Positions 26,764 through 35,924 of a stretch of 53,505 nucleotides of DNA are shown here, piece after piece. A program made the translations under genes and the position numbers. Each line of letters starts with the position of its first letter. Within the stretch, counting starts at the first letter, position 1. This DNA comes from Helicobacter mesocricetorum. GTDB taxonomy: Bacteria; Campylobacterota; Campylobacteria; Campylobacterales; Helicobacteraceae. Under the pieces are notes generated by a model. The model made no database searches. It saw only the letters and a list, made by a program, of their open reading frames with translations, and was not told the origin of the DNA. The stretch spans positions 1-53,505 of the forward strand of contig NZ_FZPJ01000034.1 of NCBI RefSeq assembly GCF_900198605.1. Reading direction: 5' to 3'.

Positions 26764-28029
26764 ATGTTAAAAACAAGTAACACTTATGAAAATTTTTTAC
26801 AAAACAATCCTCATCTTTTCCAAAAAGATCATTTAAATCATTTTTTTCAACAAGTATTAATCGAAAAAAACAGCAATGTAACTGGATATTATCACTTACC
26901 CTTTGCGGATAACACAACAATTTTTGAATACCTTAAAAATAATGAATCTTTTTTAGATTCTATTAAAACACTCGTAATTATAGGTATTGGAGGAAGCTCT
27001 CTTGGCACAAAGGCTATTGATACTCTACTCTCTCACCAACCCCACAGAAAGAAGATAAAACTATATTTTTTAGAGCATACAGACCCTATTACAATCCAAA
27101 AACACCTGCGACATATTCATTGGCAAAAAACGCTATTTATTGCTATTTCAAAGTCAGGATTAACTATTGAAACTACTTCACTTTTGAAGTTTGTGCTGAA
27201 AAAATATGCACTACTTAAACATAAAAATCATCTCCTTGTTATCACAGATATAAATTCTCCTTTGCACCAATGGTGTTGCAAAGAAAACATACAATCTATC
27301 ACTATTCAACCCAATATTGGTGGAAGGTTTTCTGTATTAAGCGCTATAGGAATCTTGCCATTGGGTATTTTAGGGTATGATATTAAAAAACTACTCAAAG
27401 GTGCTGAAAAAATTAGCCAACAATTCTTTGTAGAAAGAAAAGAGGAGATTTTAAAAAAGGCATTGTTTCTTATTAATAATGAAAAAAATTTTCCCATTAA
27501 TGTGCTTTTCTCTTATAGTAATGTCTTTAAACATTTTAATTTATGGTATATGCAATTATGGGGAGAATCTTTAGGAAAGCTTGATATTCACCAGCAAAGG
27601 AGAGGATTAACACCCATTGCGCTAATTGGAAGTATTGATCAACATTCATTTTTACAACTCATTATGCAAGGAACGCGCAATAAAACCATTACCTTTTTAA
27701 ATGTAGAAAACCTTACAGAAGAATCCCTTTATATCCCCAATATCAGTTTAGAAGGATTAGAAAGCACAGATTTTGCTAATAAATCATCTTTTAATCAGCT
27801 GTTAAATCTCCAATGTGTCGCAACCAAACAAAGCATTATGAAAGAAAACATTCCTATGGATTCTATAACTTTAGAAAGACTCTGCGAAGAAAGTGTCGGG
27901 GAACTTATTTTTTATTATGAATTACTAACTTCTTGTGCAGGAATTTTGTTACAAGTTGATACATATAATCAACCCGGAGTTGAATTTGGTAAAAAAGTCT
28001 TAAGAGAAAAATTTACACATTTAAAATAA
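26764..28029 (+). CDS. pgi: Glucose-6-phosphate isomerase (short form)
   Basis: Interconverts glucose-6- and fructose-6-phosphate. Sugar-phosphate loop VIIGIGGSSLGTKAID (about residue 74), then FIAISKSGLTIETTS, GGRFSVLSAIGILPLGILG, and a C-terminal lysine region YNQPGVEFGKKVLRE. At 421 aa it is much shorter than the 545-aa enzyme of H. pylori and resembles the roughly 400-aa form of Campylobacter jejuni, so the two versions are not closely related. Starts immediately after the gap stop. Confidence 0.92.
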   Translation: MLKTSNTYENFLQNNPHLFQKDHLNHFFQQVLIEKNSNVTGYYHLPFADNTTIFEYLKNNESFLDSIKTLVIIGIGGSSLGTKAIDTLLSHQPHRKKIKLYFLEHTDPITIQKHLRHIHWQKTLFIAISKSGLTIETTSLLKFVLKKYALLKHKNHLLVITDINSPLHQWCCKENIQSITIQPNIGGRFSVLSAIGILPLGILGYDIKKLLKGAEKISQQFFVERKEEILKKALFLINNEKNFPINVLFSYSNVFKHFNLWYMQLWGESLGKLDIHQQRRGLTPIALIGSIDQHSFLQLIMQGTRNKTITFLNVENLTEESLYIPNISLEGLESTDFANKSSFNQLLNLQCVATKQSIMKENIPMDSITLERLCEESVGELIFYYELLTSCAGILLQVDTYNQPGVEFGKKVLREKFTHLK

Positions 28030-28121
28030 AATTCCATATTTTTTTGCTTTTTGCTTGTCTATCTTTAGAATATTTACCTTACAATATTACATTAATTAAA
28101 ACATATAAATAAGGATTTATT

Positions 28122-29129
28122 ATGGGTTTTCTTAATACTATCAAACAAAAGGCAAAGGACGCTCCCCAAACCATAGTCCTACCAGAAACGACAGATATAA
28201 GAACACTAGAGGCGGCACATAAGATTTTAGAAGAAAAAATCGCCAATCTCATTTTAGTTGGAGAGGAAGAATTCATAAAAAACTCGGCTCCGCATTTAAA
28301 CTTAGCCAATGCAACTTTCATCGACCCACGATACTGCGATGAGCTAGATAGTTATGTGGAACTTTTTGTAAAACTACGAAAACACAAAGGGCTTAGTGAA
28401 AAATCTGCAAGAACTTTACTCTTAGAAAACCCGCTTTATTTTGGTGTAGCTTTAGTGAAAACTCAAAAAGCTGATGGAATGGTTGCAGGAGCTATTAATT
28501 CTACGGCAGATGTTTTACGAGCTTCTTTGCAAATTTTAGGAACAAGAAAAGATTCCAAAATTGTTTCATCTTTCTTTTTAATGCTAGTTCCAAACCACGA
28601 TTATGGAGAGAATGGAATCCTCTTATTTTCTGATTGCGCATTGGTACAAAACCCAAATGCACAAGAACTTGCCTCCATTGCTATTGACTCTGCAAAAAAC
28701 TTCCAAACATTTGTTGGCAAAGAGCCTATTGTAGCGATGCTCTCACATTCTACTAAGGGAAGTGCTAAACATCCTGATGTTGATAAAGTCCTAGAAGCTA
28801 CAAAAATTGCGCAATCTCTAGCACCAGAAATTGCATTAGATGGTGAATTCCAGCTTGATGCAGCTATTGTGCCAAGCATTGGAAAATCTAAAGCACCTGA
28901 TAGCAAAATTGCCGGAAAAGCAAATGTTTTAATCTTTCCTGATTTAGATTCTGGAAATATCGGATATAAACTCACCCAAAGATTAGGTAATGCAGAAGCC
29001 TATGGACCTATCACGCAAGGTTTAGCCGCACCTGTTAATGATTTATCTAGGGGTTGTTGCAGTGATGATATTGTAGCCGTTGTTGCGCTGACAGCTTTAC
29101 AGGCACAACAAAATAAAATAAAAAATTAA
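28122..29129 (+). CDS. pta: Phosphate acetyltransferase
   Basis: Converts acetyl-CoA and phosphate to acetyl phosphate. Short (335 aa) catalytic-domain form without the N-terminal DRTGG/BioD-like extension. Recognisable stretches: TIVLPETTDIRTLEAA, ADGMVAGAINSTADVLR, LFSDCALVQNPNAQELA, LSHSTKGSAKHPDVDKV, and VLIFPDLDSGNIGYKL with GPITQGLAAPVNDLSRGC near the end. Forms the Pta-AckA overflow pathway with ackA 54 bases downstream. An AT-rich leader (28030-28121) precedes it. Confidence 0.95.
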   Translation: MGFLNTIKQKAKDAPQTIVLPETTDIRTLEAAHKILEEKIANLILVGEEEFIKNSAPHLNLANATFIDPRYCDELDSYVELFVKLRKHKGLSEKSARTLLLENPLYFGVALVKTQKADGMVAGAINSTADVLRASLQILGTRKDSKIVSSFFLMLVPNHDYGENGILLFSDCALVQNPNAQELASIAIDSAKNFQTFVGKEPIVAMLSHSTKGSAKHPDVDKVLEATKIAQSLAPEIALDGEFQLDAAIVPSIGKSKAPDSKIAGKANVLIFPDLDSGNIGYKLTQRLGNAEAYGPITQGLAAPVNDLSRGCCSDDIVAVVALTALQAQQNKIKN

Positions 29130-29183
29130 TTCGTGATTGAAAAATAATAATGTTACAAACAAAACAAAAATAAAGGAGAAAAA

Positions 29184-30386
29184 ATGGATATTTTAGTTAT
29201 TAATTGTGGAAGCTCTTCGCTTAAATACCAAATTATTAATGCTGATACAGAGGATGTATTAGCTTCTGGAATGTGCGATAGAATAGGTATTAATGATGGA
29301 GAATTTAGCTACAAACCAACAAATGGAGAAAAACTCTCGAAAAAAATTGATATGAAAGACCACGAAGTAGCAATCAAGATTGTTTTAGAGACTTTAACTG
29401 ACACTCAAATTGGTGTCATCAAGTCCTTAGATGATATTAAAGCCGTAGGACATAGAGTTGTGCATGGTGGGGAATGTTTCACACAATCAACCCTTATTGA
29501 CAATGAAGTTATGACCCAAATCAAAGAATGTATAGATTTAGCACCTTTGCACAATCCTGCAAATCTATCTGGAATTAGAGCCTGTCAGCACCTAATGCCA
29601 AATACCCCTATGGTAGCAGTATTTGATACCGCTTTCCATCAAACTATGCCCCCCAAAGCCTTTATGTATGGTATCCCCTCTGAATACTATGAAAAATATA
29701 AAATTCGCCGTTATGGCTTTCACGGAACAAGCCATAGCTATGTTTCTAAAAGAACCGCAGCATTTTTAAATATCCCTTTAGAAAACTCTAGAATCATTAC
29801 CTGTCATTTAGGCAATGGCTCTAGTATCTGTGCTATTGAAAATGGAAAGAGCATTGATACAAGTATGGGATTAACTCCGCTAGAGGGGCTAATTATGGGG
29901 ACAAGAAGTGGAGATTTAGATCCCGCTATTGTTGATTATATTTGCCAAAAAGAAAATATCAGCACCAAAGAAATGATGAATATCCTCAACAAAAAATCCG
30001 GAGTGCTTGGCATCTCTGGGTTATCTAGTGATTTTAGAGATTTATTAGCAGCAGAAGAAGCTGGTAACCAAAAGGCAAAATTTGCTAGAGCAACCTTTGC
30101 TTATCGTGTTGCAAAATATATTGGTTCTTATACAGCTGCATTGACCACTGTCGATGCTATTTCCTTTTGCGCAGGAGTAGGCGAAAATGCTAAATTCATT
30201 CGTGGAATGATTATCTCCCATTTACAATTCTTAGGCATTAAGCTTGATGAGAAAGCAAACCTAGAAACCGTCGGCAAAGAAGGCATTGTGTCTACTCCAG
30301 ATTCTAAAGTCAAAGTCTGTGTTATCCCCACCAATGAAGAATTAATGATAGCACGAGATACAAAAAATATTATTATAAACCTATAA
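29184..30386 (+). CDS. ackA: Acetate kinase
   Basis: Makes ATP from acetyl phosphate. ASKHA-fold signatures: ILVINCGSSSLKYQ at the start, GHRVVHGG, the acetate kinase signature FDTAFHQTMP, YGFHGTSHSYV, and GTRSGDLDPAIV. 400 aa, full length. AAAGGAG ribosome site. Closed by a strong hairpin terminator, so pta-ackA is a defined unit. Confidence 0.96.
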   Translation: MDILVINCGSSSLKYQIINADTEDVLASGMCDRIGINDGEFSYKPTNGEKLSKKIDMKDHEVAIKIVLETLTDTQIGVIKSLDDIKAVGHRVVHGGECFTQSTLIDNEVMTQIKECIDLAPLHNPANLSGIRACQHLMPNTPMVAVFDTAFHQTMPPKAFMYGIPSEYYEKYKIRRYGFHGTSHSYVSKRTAAFLNIPLENSRIITCHLGNGSSICAIENGKSIDTSMGLTPLEGLIMGTRSGDLDPAIVDYICQKENISTKEMMNILNKKSGVLGISGLSSDFRDLLAAEEAGNQKAKFARATFAYRVAKYIGSYTAALTTVDAISFCAGVGENAKFIRGMIISHLQFLGIKLDEKANLETVGKEGIVSTPDSKVKVCVIPTNEELMIARDTKNIIINL

Positions 30387-30424
30387 GTTTCTTGCCACTT
30401 CTTTTAAGTGGTAAGAACTTTTAA
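30385..30424 (+). terminator. Rho-independent terminator of pta-ackA
   Basis: TTCTTGCCACTT (30389-30400) pairs with AAGTGGTAAGAA (30406-30417) over 12 pairs with one G-U, loop CTTTT, followed by CTTTTAAT. Begins at the ackA stop codon. Confidence 0.85.
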
Positions 30425-30796
30425 TCATTCCTCACTCTCCATTTATTATCGTGATTTTAGCCTTAATTGTTGGCATAGGGGTTTTCTCTGCTATATTGCA
30501 ATACTTTTTAGATCAAATGCTTTGAGTGTTAGTTTGCATAACCCTAATCATTTTAGCAGATAGCCTTTTTTCTGTGGGGTTAAGGACAAAAAGACAGCTT
30601 TTATTTCAAGGACAGGATTTTAAAATTGTCCTGCCCTCTATGATGCTATGTAATGCCATTGCTTTCCCACTTGGTGGAATCTTGGTCTCCCTTTTTGCTT
30701 CCAACTATTCTTAAATCACTAAGCCTTTTTTGGATCGCATTAGGAGCAATCTTTCTAGTAGCGATTTTACTTGTAATATTTCAGCAAAAAGAGTAA
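30415..30796 (+). pseudogene. Remnant of a multi-pass membrane transporter (probably MFS C-terminal part)
   Basis: Hydrophobic coding sequence broken in several places. One frame reads IIVILALIVGIGVFSAILQYFLDQML, stops at TGA 30523-30525, continues VLVCITLIILADSLFSVG and LPSMMLCNAIAFPLGGILV, and stops after FASNYS at 30714. A one-base shift then gives ILKSLSLFWIALGAIFLVAI to a stop at 30796. The three pieces together look like the last four or so helices of a transporter. No start codon or N-terminal half is present. Lies between the ackA terminator and ttcA. Confidence 0.6.
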
Positions 30797-30837
30797 CACC
30801 CAATAAATCATCTCATAAGCTAAAGAGAATCACAATC

Positions 30838-31620
30838 TTATTTATCCAAATACCTCTCATCAAAAAGGCTTTTTAAATGCACATTTCCTAACGCCACTTT
30901 TAAGGAAGTAAAAAAATCTGGATTTAAGGATTCTATTTCTTGAAGCATTTGCTTAGTTTTTGCCCTTGCATAGGGACGCTTATCGTCCCCTTGCCACATA
31001 ATAGGGCAATTACAATCAGGGGCAATATAAATATTGTTTTTAGCAATAAAATCAATAATCTGTCTCTCGCGCACAAAAATCAAAGGTCTAATCACATATA
31101 AACCATTCTCTGCCTTATAAATTGGCGGCATAGAACGCAAAGCCCCATTATAGCTTAGATTCATCATAAAACTTTCCGCTGCATCATCTAAATGATGTGC
31201 TAAAGCTATTTTATTAAACCCTCCCTCAAGTGCCTTAGAATACAAAGCCCCCCTACGCATTCTTGAACAAAAACTACAATAAATCGTCCCCTCCCTTTTA
31301 TTCTCCTCTAAAATCTTATAAATATCCGTGCGATACAGCTCATAAGGGATTCCAAGTTTTTCACAATACTCAAAAATATATTCATACTCCCCCCCTCTCC
31401 CATAATCCACCGTCAAGGCTTTAAACTCAAAGTCAAAAGGTGCATATTGCTTTAGTCTTGCCAAAAGAGTAGCCAAAAGTATAGAATCCTTCCCGCCACT
31501 AAGCCCAAGCAATATCCTATCACCCTCCCCGATAAGCTTTAGCTTCGCATTCGTGCTTCCTGTAATTCTTAAAATTTTTTTACTAATCTCTATATTTTCT
31601 TTAGTTTTAGCCATTTGCAT
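30838..31620 (-). CDS. ttcA: TtcA-type tRNA 2-thiocytidine synthetase family protein
   Basis: PP-loop ATPase that activates cytidine 32 of tRNA for thiolation. PP-loop SGGKDS at 41-46. Cys115 and Cys118 (CSFC) and a further cysteine pair near 203-205 (DCNCP) correspond to the [4Fe-4S] ligands of TtcA. KIALAHHLDDAAESFMMNL is the family signature. 260 aa; a second ATG two codons in is an equal start. In H. pylori, as I recall, the homologue is next to an MFS transporter gene; here 2.9 kb of restriction-modification DNA separates them. Confidence 0.85.
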   Translation of the reverse strand: MQMAKTKENIEISKKILRITGSTNAKLKLIGEGDRILLGLSGGKDSILLATLLARLKQYAPFDFEFKALTVDYGRGGEYEYIFEYCEKLGIPYELYRTDIYKILEENKREGTIYCSFCSRMRRGALYSKALEGGFNKIALAHHLDDAAESFMMNLSYNGALRSMPPIYKAENGLYVIRPLIFVRERQIIDFIAKNNIYIAPDCNCPIMWQGDDKRPYARAKTKQMLQEIESLNPDFFTSLKVALGNVHLKSLFDERYLDK

Positions 31621-31638
31621 TCCTACCTTAAATATTTG

Positions 31639-32025
31639 CTATCTTGTAATGCTCTTAAGACAAAGTATTAAATTTTCATACCCAAAAATCGCATCAGTAT
31701 AAACCTTATCAATCAAAGATTCTATTTTTTCTTGCGTAGCCCCTTCTCCGAGCTTAAAAGTTGCTATGTTGTAGATTTCCTCATCCGCTAAAAACTCATA
31801 TTCTTGCGTATTGGTAAGCAATGTAATTTTTTCTTCATCATCTTTTATTTTATTATTCACAAAATTTATAAATGCCTCTAAAACTTCATCATTTATATCC
31901 CAGCAATTGATGAGATTCTCTTTATCACTTTCACTCTTTGGGATAACATTATTATTTTTATCTAACACAAATTCCACTTTTAGCTTCTGCCCTGCTGCAT
32001 TATCGATATATCCCACCTTATCCAC
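31639..32025 (-). CDS. Hypothetical 128-aa protein following the restriction-methyltransferase
   Basis: Not recognised. Acidic, soluble, no membrane helix. It begins with a beta-rich stretch (KVGYIDNAAGQKLKVEFVL), then a helical part ending near FINFVNNKIKDDEEKIT. Start is GTG with a good AAGGGG ribosome site nine bases after the methyltransferase stop, so it is probably co-translated with it. It could be an accessory subunit or a remnant of a restriction gene, but no PD-(D/E)xK or HNH motif is visible. Confidence 0.6.
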   Translation of the reverse strand: MDKVGYIDNAAGQKLKVEFVLDKNNNVIPKSESDKENLINCWDINDEVLEAFINFVNNKIKDDEEKITLLTNTQEYEFLADEEIYNIATFKLGEGATQEKIESLIDKVYTDAIFGYENLILCLKSITR

Positions 32026-32034
32026 TCTTACCCC

Positions 32035-33489
32035 TTACAACAAATCCATCTCATCAAACAATCCCGCTTTTTGTCCTTTTAAAACCCACTCTCCACTTTG
32101 TTGCATAGGGGTAGCAATGCTTTCTAAAACCTCTTTAATGAGTGCTTTGCTTGGGCTTATGCCATTTTTAAGCAAGGGGATAATCTCTAAACAAATATCA
32201 TCAAAATAAGTCTTTTTATTTTGCCTTTTTGCCCCACGCAAATAGGAGAGCAAAAAATATTTTGTTCTGAGTTCCAGCGGGATTGTGTGGCTTTTAAACT
32301 TCTGTCCTTTGGGGATATGGTATTTTCCGCTTGTCTCATCAAGGTCAAAATTTGAGCTAATCAAAGGCGTTAAATCTACATAATTTTTGCTTAACTCGTG
32401 CAAAAAGCCAAGCTCCAAGCCTTTAATCGTGATTTCAGCGTGAATCTCTTCCAAACTCGCCCCATCATCTCTAGCAATCAAGGCTTCAATGTGATTGAGC
32501 ACAAGGGCGGCAATATCATCTCCTAGCGATTCTTTAGCCAAAGTTTTGGGGTTTTGCACCTTTTTAAAATAAATAATAAGCTGCCCGCTTAACACAGAAG
32601 CCTTAAATTGCCTCTTTTTGAAGGTTGTTTGCCCATTATCCTGCCTGATAGAGCCGACATACTCAAAGCCAATCTTTTGAGCCTCTTCTACGAGAATCTG
32701 CCACAACTGCGGGTCTTGGTGCTGGAATACAAAGGCAAGCCAGCGATTAAACTTTAACACACGATACATTTCTTTTAGGCTTGCTATCATAAGCGTGTGG
32801 TATTCCTCTCTACTCTTTTCTAAACCTCCCTTTTCTATGCACTCTTTTTCTTTCAAAGAACTATCCACAGGCAAATCCAGCCATACATTCCACATCGTGC
32901 TTAAATCAAGATAAGGAATCTTTGCGCCATAAGGGGGGTCGGTGTAGATAAAATCTATGCTTAAAGATTCTATTTCTTTTAAGTTCGTTGCATCAGCTTG
33001 GAAAATCTTTTCTCCATTGGTTTTATCAAGCAAAGAATCAGTTTTTTCTATATTTTCTCTTTGGCTTATCATAGCACAGCTAAAGTCTTTAATCACTCTC
33101 TTTAGGGGATAAAAATAGCTTTGATAGAATGCATCACTTGGGGTAGATTCTAATTCTCTTTTGCCTCGTATCACAAGCCTAATTTTACGCCTATAAATTT
33201 CTAATACATTTAAAAAACAAGGCTCTTTAGCTATTCTATAACGACCATAAAATGCAAAATGGTTTCCCCCACCTTTTGGTGTCTTATGATAAGTCAAATT
33301 AATTAAACTCAAAGTATTATAAAACGCTAACATCAGCGAATACCGCAGATTCCTCTTATGGATTCTAGCCTCCCTGCTTCCACTGGGTGTGGTGTGTTTC
33401 AAAATAAGTTTGCGTAAAATGGCAAGTTCGGCAAGTTGCATTTTGCTAAAGAGCTTTAGAACGCAATCCACATCGCTCCCCTTTGGCAA
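32035..33489 (-). pseudogene. C-terminal part of a frameshifted DNA methyltransferase (DPPY domain)
   Basis: Second half of an adenine/cytosine-N4 DNA methyltransferase: motif IV TDPPYGAKIPYLDL (DPPY at 174-177 from the apparent start), followed by EMYRVLKFNRWLAFVFQH and GFEYVGSIRQ. The apparent TTG start is only a frame artefact: reading the frame upstream gives RYAKATGFPRDELLPKGSDV, which continues sensibly into this part. So it is the continuation of the gene ending at 33456, separated by a one-base loss around 33515-33530. Family strong; whether this is decay or a sequencing error is open. Confidence 0.78.
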
Positions 33490-34499
33490 AAGCTCATCTC
33501 TTGGAAATCCTGTTGCTTTTGCGTAGCGATTTCTCCAAACTCACTATCTAGCGCATTGGGATAATATTTCGCACCTTTTAGAATCTCTTTTGCCTCTTTT
33601 TCATTTTTGGGTTTAAGATTCTCAAATTCTTTTAAAATCTCTTCACCCAAATCATACAATGCGCTTAAATCTACTTTCACACTTAAGGCTTTTGCCATAA
33701 AGATACTTAGAGGGTTCAAATCTGTGTGGATTCCAATCCTACCATTTACCATCGCCTCAATCGCACTTACGCCACTGCCTCCAAAGGGGTCAAGCACGAC
33801 ATCACCCTTATCGGTGAAATTCTTAATATTTTGTGTAACAATATCCCAGCTTTGACGCGTGAAATACGCCGTGCAGCCAAAATAGCGCGCTTTGGCTTGT
33901 TTTTTAGGATTTACAATCGCTCTAGGCAACTCTCTATTTAAATACCATTCCTCACTTTTTTGGGGTGTTTTAGCATCTTGGGCTAAGGTTTGCTTCAGAG
34001 ATTCTAGCGGAGTGGTGAGATATTGCCTAAGAAGTGCGAAACTTTTATTTTTAAAGCCATTGGCAAAAAGCTCCTCACAAGAAAACTCTTTTAAAAGACT
34101 CTGTCCATTGGTCGCAAATAGCATAAAGCTTTCGCCATTACAAAGCGCATAAAAGGGAGCTTTTAGCTCTGGATTAATCGCATAATAAAACGCTTGTCGC
34201 TCTGCCTTGCTTTGCCAATCAATCTTTACCTTTGGGGCTTTGGCATCAAGCACACAATGGGGCTTACAATCCACATATAGCACATAATCAGGAAACCTTG
34301 TAAAAGTGATTTTTTCATTGCTTCCTAGTATCGTTGGGCTGGTGATTTTGAGGCTTAATGCCAACTCTAAGGGCTTGGGATTCTTCAAATCCCTATCAAC
34401 AAAGCCCAGCTCCTTTAAAAGCACGGCGATAATAAACTCACGCACAGAATCTTCTTTAAAATCCTTATTATCCAAACCTGAAAAATTAAGACTTTCCAT
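33456..34499 (-). pseudogene. N-terminal part of the frameshifted restriction-methyltransferase (nuclease-like plus motif I)
   Basis: The N-terminal region (about 1-130) resembles a PD-(D/E)xK nuclease as in type I HsdR or type IIG enzymes: FPDYVLY (Asp71) then CVLDAKAPK (Asp85-Ala-Lys87). The methyltransferase SAM site follows: DVVLDPFGGSGVSAIEAM (DPFGGSG 237-243) and IGIHTDLNPLS. The frame ends in an unrelated tail (TQKQQDFQEMSFCQRG) after SEFGEI, where the continuation is found one frame over. Joined with 32035-33489 the gene would encode about 820 aa. Begins four bases after the MFS gene stop. No long homopolymer at the break, so slipped-strand switching is unlikely. Confidence 0.78.
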
Positions 34500-34503
34500 T
34501 GTC

Positions 34504-35865
34504 TTACCCCAAAAGAAACTTATCTGCCATTTCTAACTTCACAAACCTCATAATCTCCTCTTCTGATATTAAGTGCTTATCGTATTTGATAACAGCTATA
34601 CACTCACACTCATTAATATACCATTCTAACACTCCTTGAAGCGAGGATAAAGATTCTAGCCCCTCACTCTCTTTTAGGGGCAAATAAAGCATCTTATGAA
34701 AAGTGGGGTTTGCTAAAAACACCAAAGATAAAATCCATAGCAAAGAAACAATAGCAACAAAAATGCTAATAGAAAACATTCCAAAAAATTCATACAAATG
34801 CGCTCCTACCAATGCCCCTAAAAAAGAGCCTAAATACCCAAAAGAAGTAAAAACGCCTAAAGCGCTTCCTTTTTGATGTGCCTTACAATAGCGACTAGCG
34901 AGGCTTTGCATAATAGGTTCGTGCATAGAAAAACCAATGAAAAATATCAAAATTCCTGCAATAAAAATCCATTGATTAGAACTCCCCATCAAAAAATACG
35001 CCAAAACAAACAGCAAAATACCAAAAACTAGCACGCTCTTAAACCTGCCTCTTTTTTCTGCCACAATAGCCGCTGGTATCATAGCTAAAAACCCTAAAAC
35101 AGCAGCGGGAATATAGATTTGATAAAGTTCGTTTTTAGACATATCAAATGCTTTAACAAGCGCAATAGGAATGATTAAAAAAGCCAAAGTCATAAAACCT
35201 TTTTGCAAAAAATTTGTAAGATTCATAATTAAAAGATTTTTATTTTTTAAAATATCATTATATTTAAAATCATCTCCATTAAAACTATAAGTTATTTTTG
35301 GGGCATTTGGCACAAAAAACACTAAAATAGCTATACCCAATATTCCCAAAGCACAGGTGATTCCAAATAAACTTTTAACGCCAAGGGCTGCTCCTAAGAG
35401 AGGTCCTATAATTAGTGCTGCGGTAAAGCTTAAAGAAATAATCCCCCCCATTAACGCCATAGCTTTTGTCCTACTCTCTTCTTTTACCAAATCTGCAATC
35501 ATCGCACTAACCACGCCACCAATAGCACCAGCACCTTGTAACAATCTCCCTATAATAAGCATATAAATATTATCACTTAAAGCACAAATAAAAGAACCAC
35601 AGGCAAAGATTAAAAGCCCTATAAAAATAATACTTTTGCGCCCAATTCTATCGCTCAAAATCCCAAATGGGATTTGAAACAACACTTGTGTGAGTGCATA
35701 ACCACCTACAACAACTCCTACTAAAATCGGGGTTACCCCCTCTAAAGATAAAGTATAAAGAGCCAAAAGTGGCATCACTACAAAAAGCCCAAAAAAGCGA
35801 AATCCTATAATAAACCCCAAAGGAATGACTTGTTTTAATAAAGATTCTTTCATAAAACTCACCAA
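34504..35865 (-). CDS. MFS multidrug-type efflux transporter with C-terminal extension
   Basis: A major facilitator protein of 453 aa with 12 predicted helices in the first 385 or so residues. The loop 2-3 signature GILSDRIGRKSIIF, GRLLQGAGAIGGVVSAMIADL in helix 4-5 and GPLLGAALG in helix 5 are those of drug-proton antiporters. The last 65 residues (from PLKESEG) are soluble and hold CECIAVIKYDKHLISEEE, which looks like a small added domain. I recall a similar transporter (HP1181) next to the ttcA homologue in H. pylori. Substrate unknown. Confidence 0.85.
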   Translation of the reverse strand: MVSFMKESLLKQVIPLGFIIGFRFFGLFVVMPLLALYTLSLEGVTPILVGVVVGGYALTQVLFQIPFGILSDRIGRKSIIFIGLLIFACGSFICALSDNIYMLIIGRLLQGAGAIGGVVSAMIADLVKEESRTKAMALMGGIISLSFTAALIIGPLLGAALGVKSLFGITCALGILGIAILVFFVPNAPKITYSFNGDDFKYNDILKNKNLLIMNLTNFLQKGFMTLAFLIIPIALVKAFDMSKNELYQIYIPAAVLGFLAMIPAAIVAEKRGRFKSVLVFGILLFVLAYFLMGSSNQWIFIAGILIFFIGFSMHEPIMQSLASRYCKAHQKGSALGVFTSFGYLGSFLGALVGAHLYEFFGMFSISIFVAIVSLLWILSLVFLANPTFHKMLYLPLKESEGLESLSSLQGVLEWYINECECIAVIKYDKHLISEEEIMRFVKLEMADKFLLG

Positions 35866-35924
35866 TTTGTTAAAATACTAAATAAGCTAAAATTTTATCT
35901 AAAATACCATAAACAAGGCATAAA

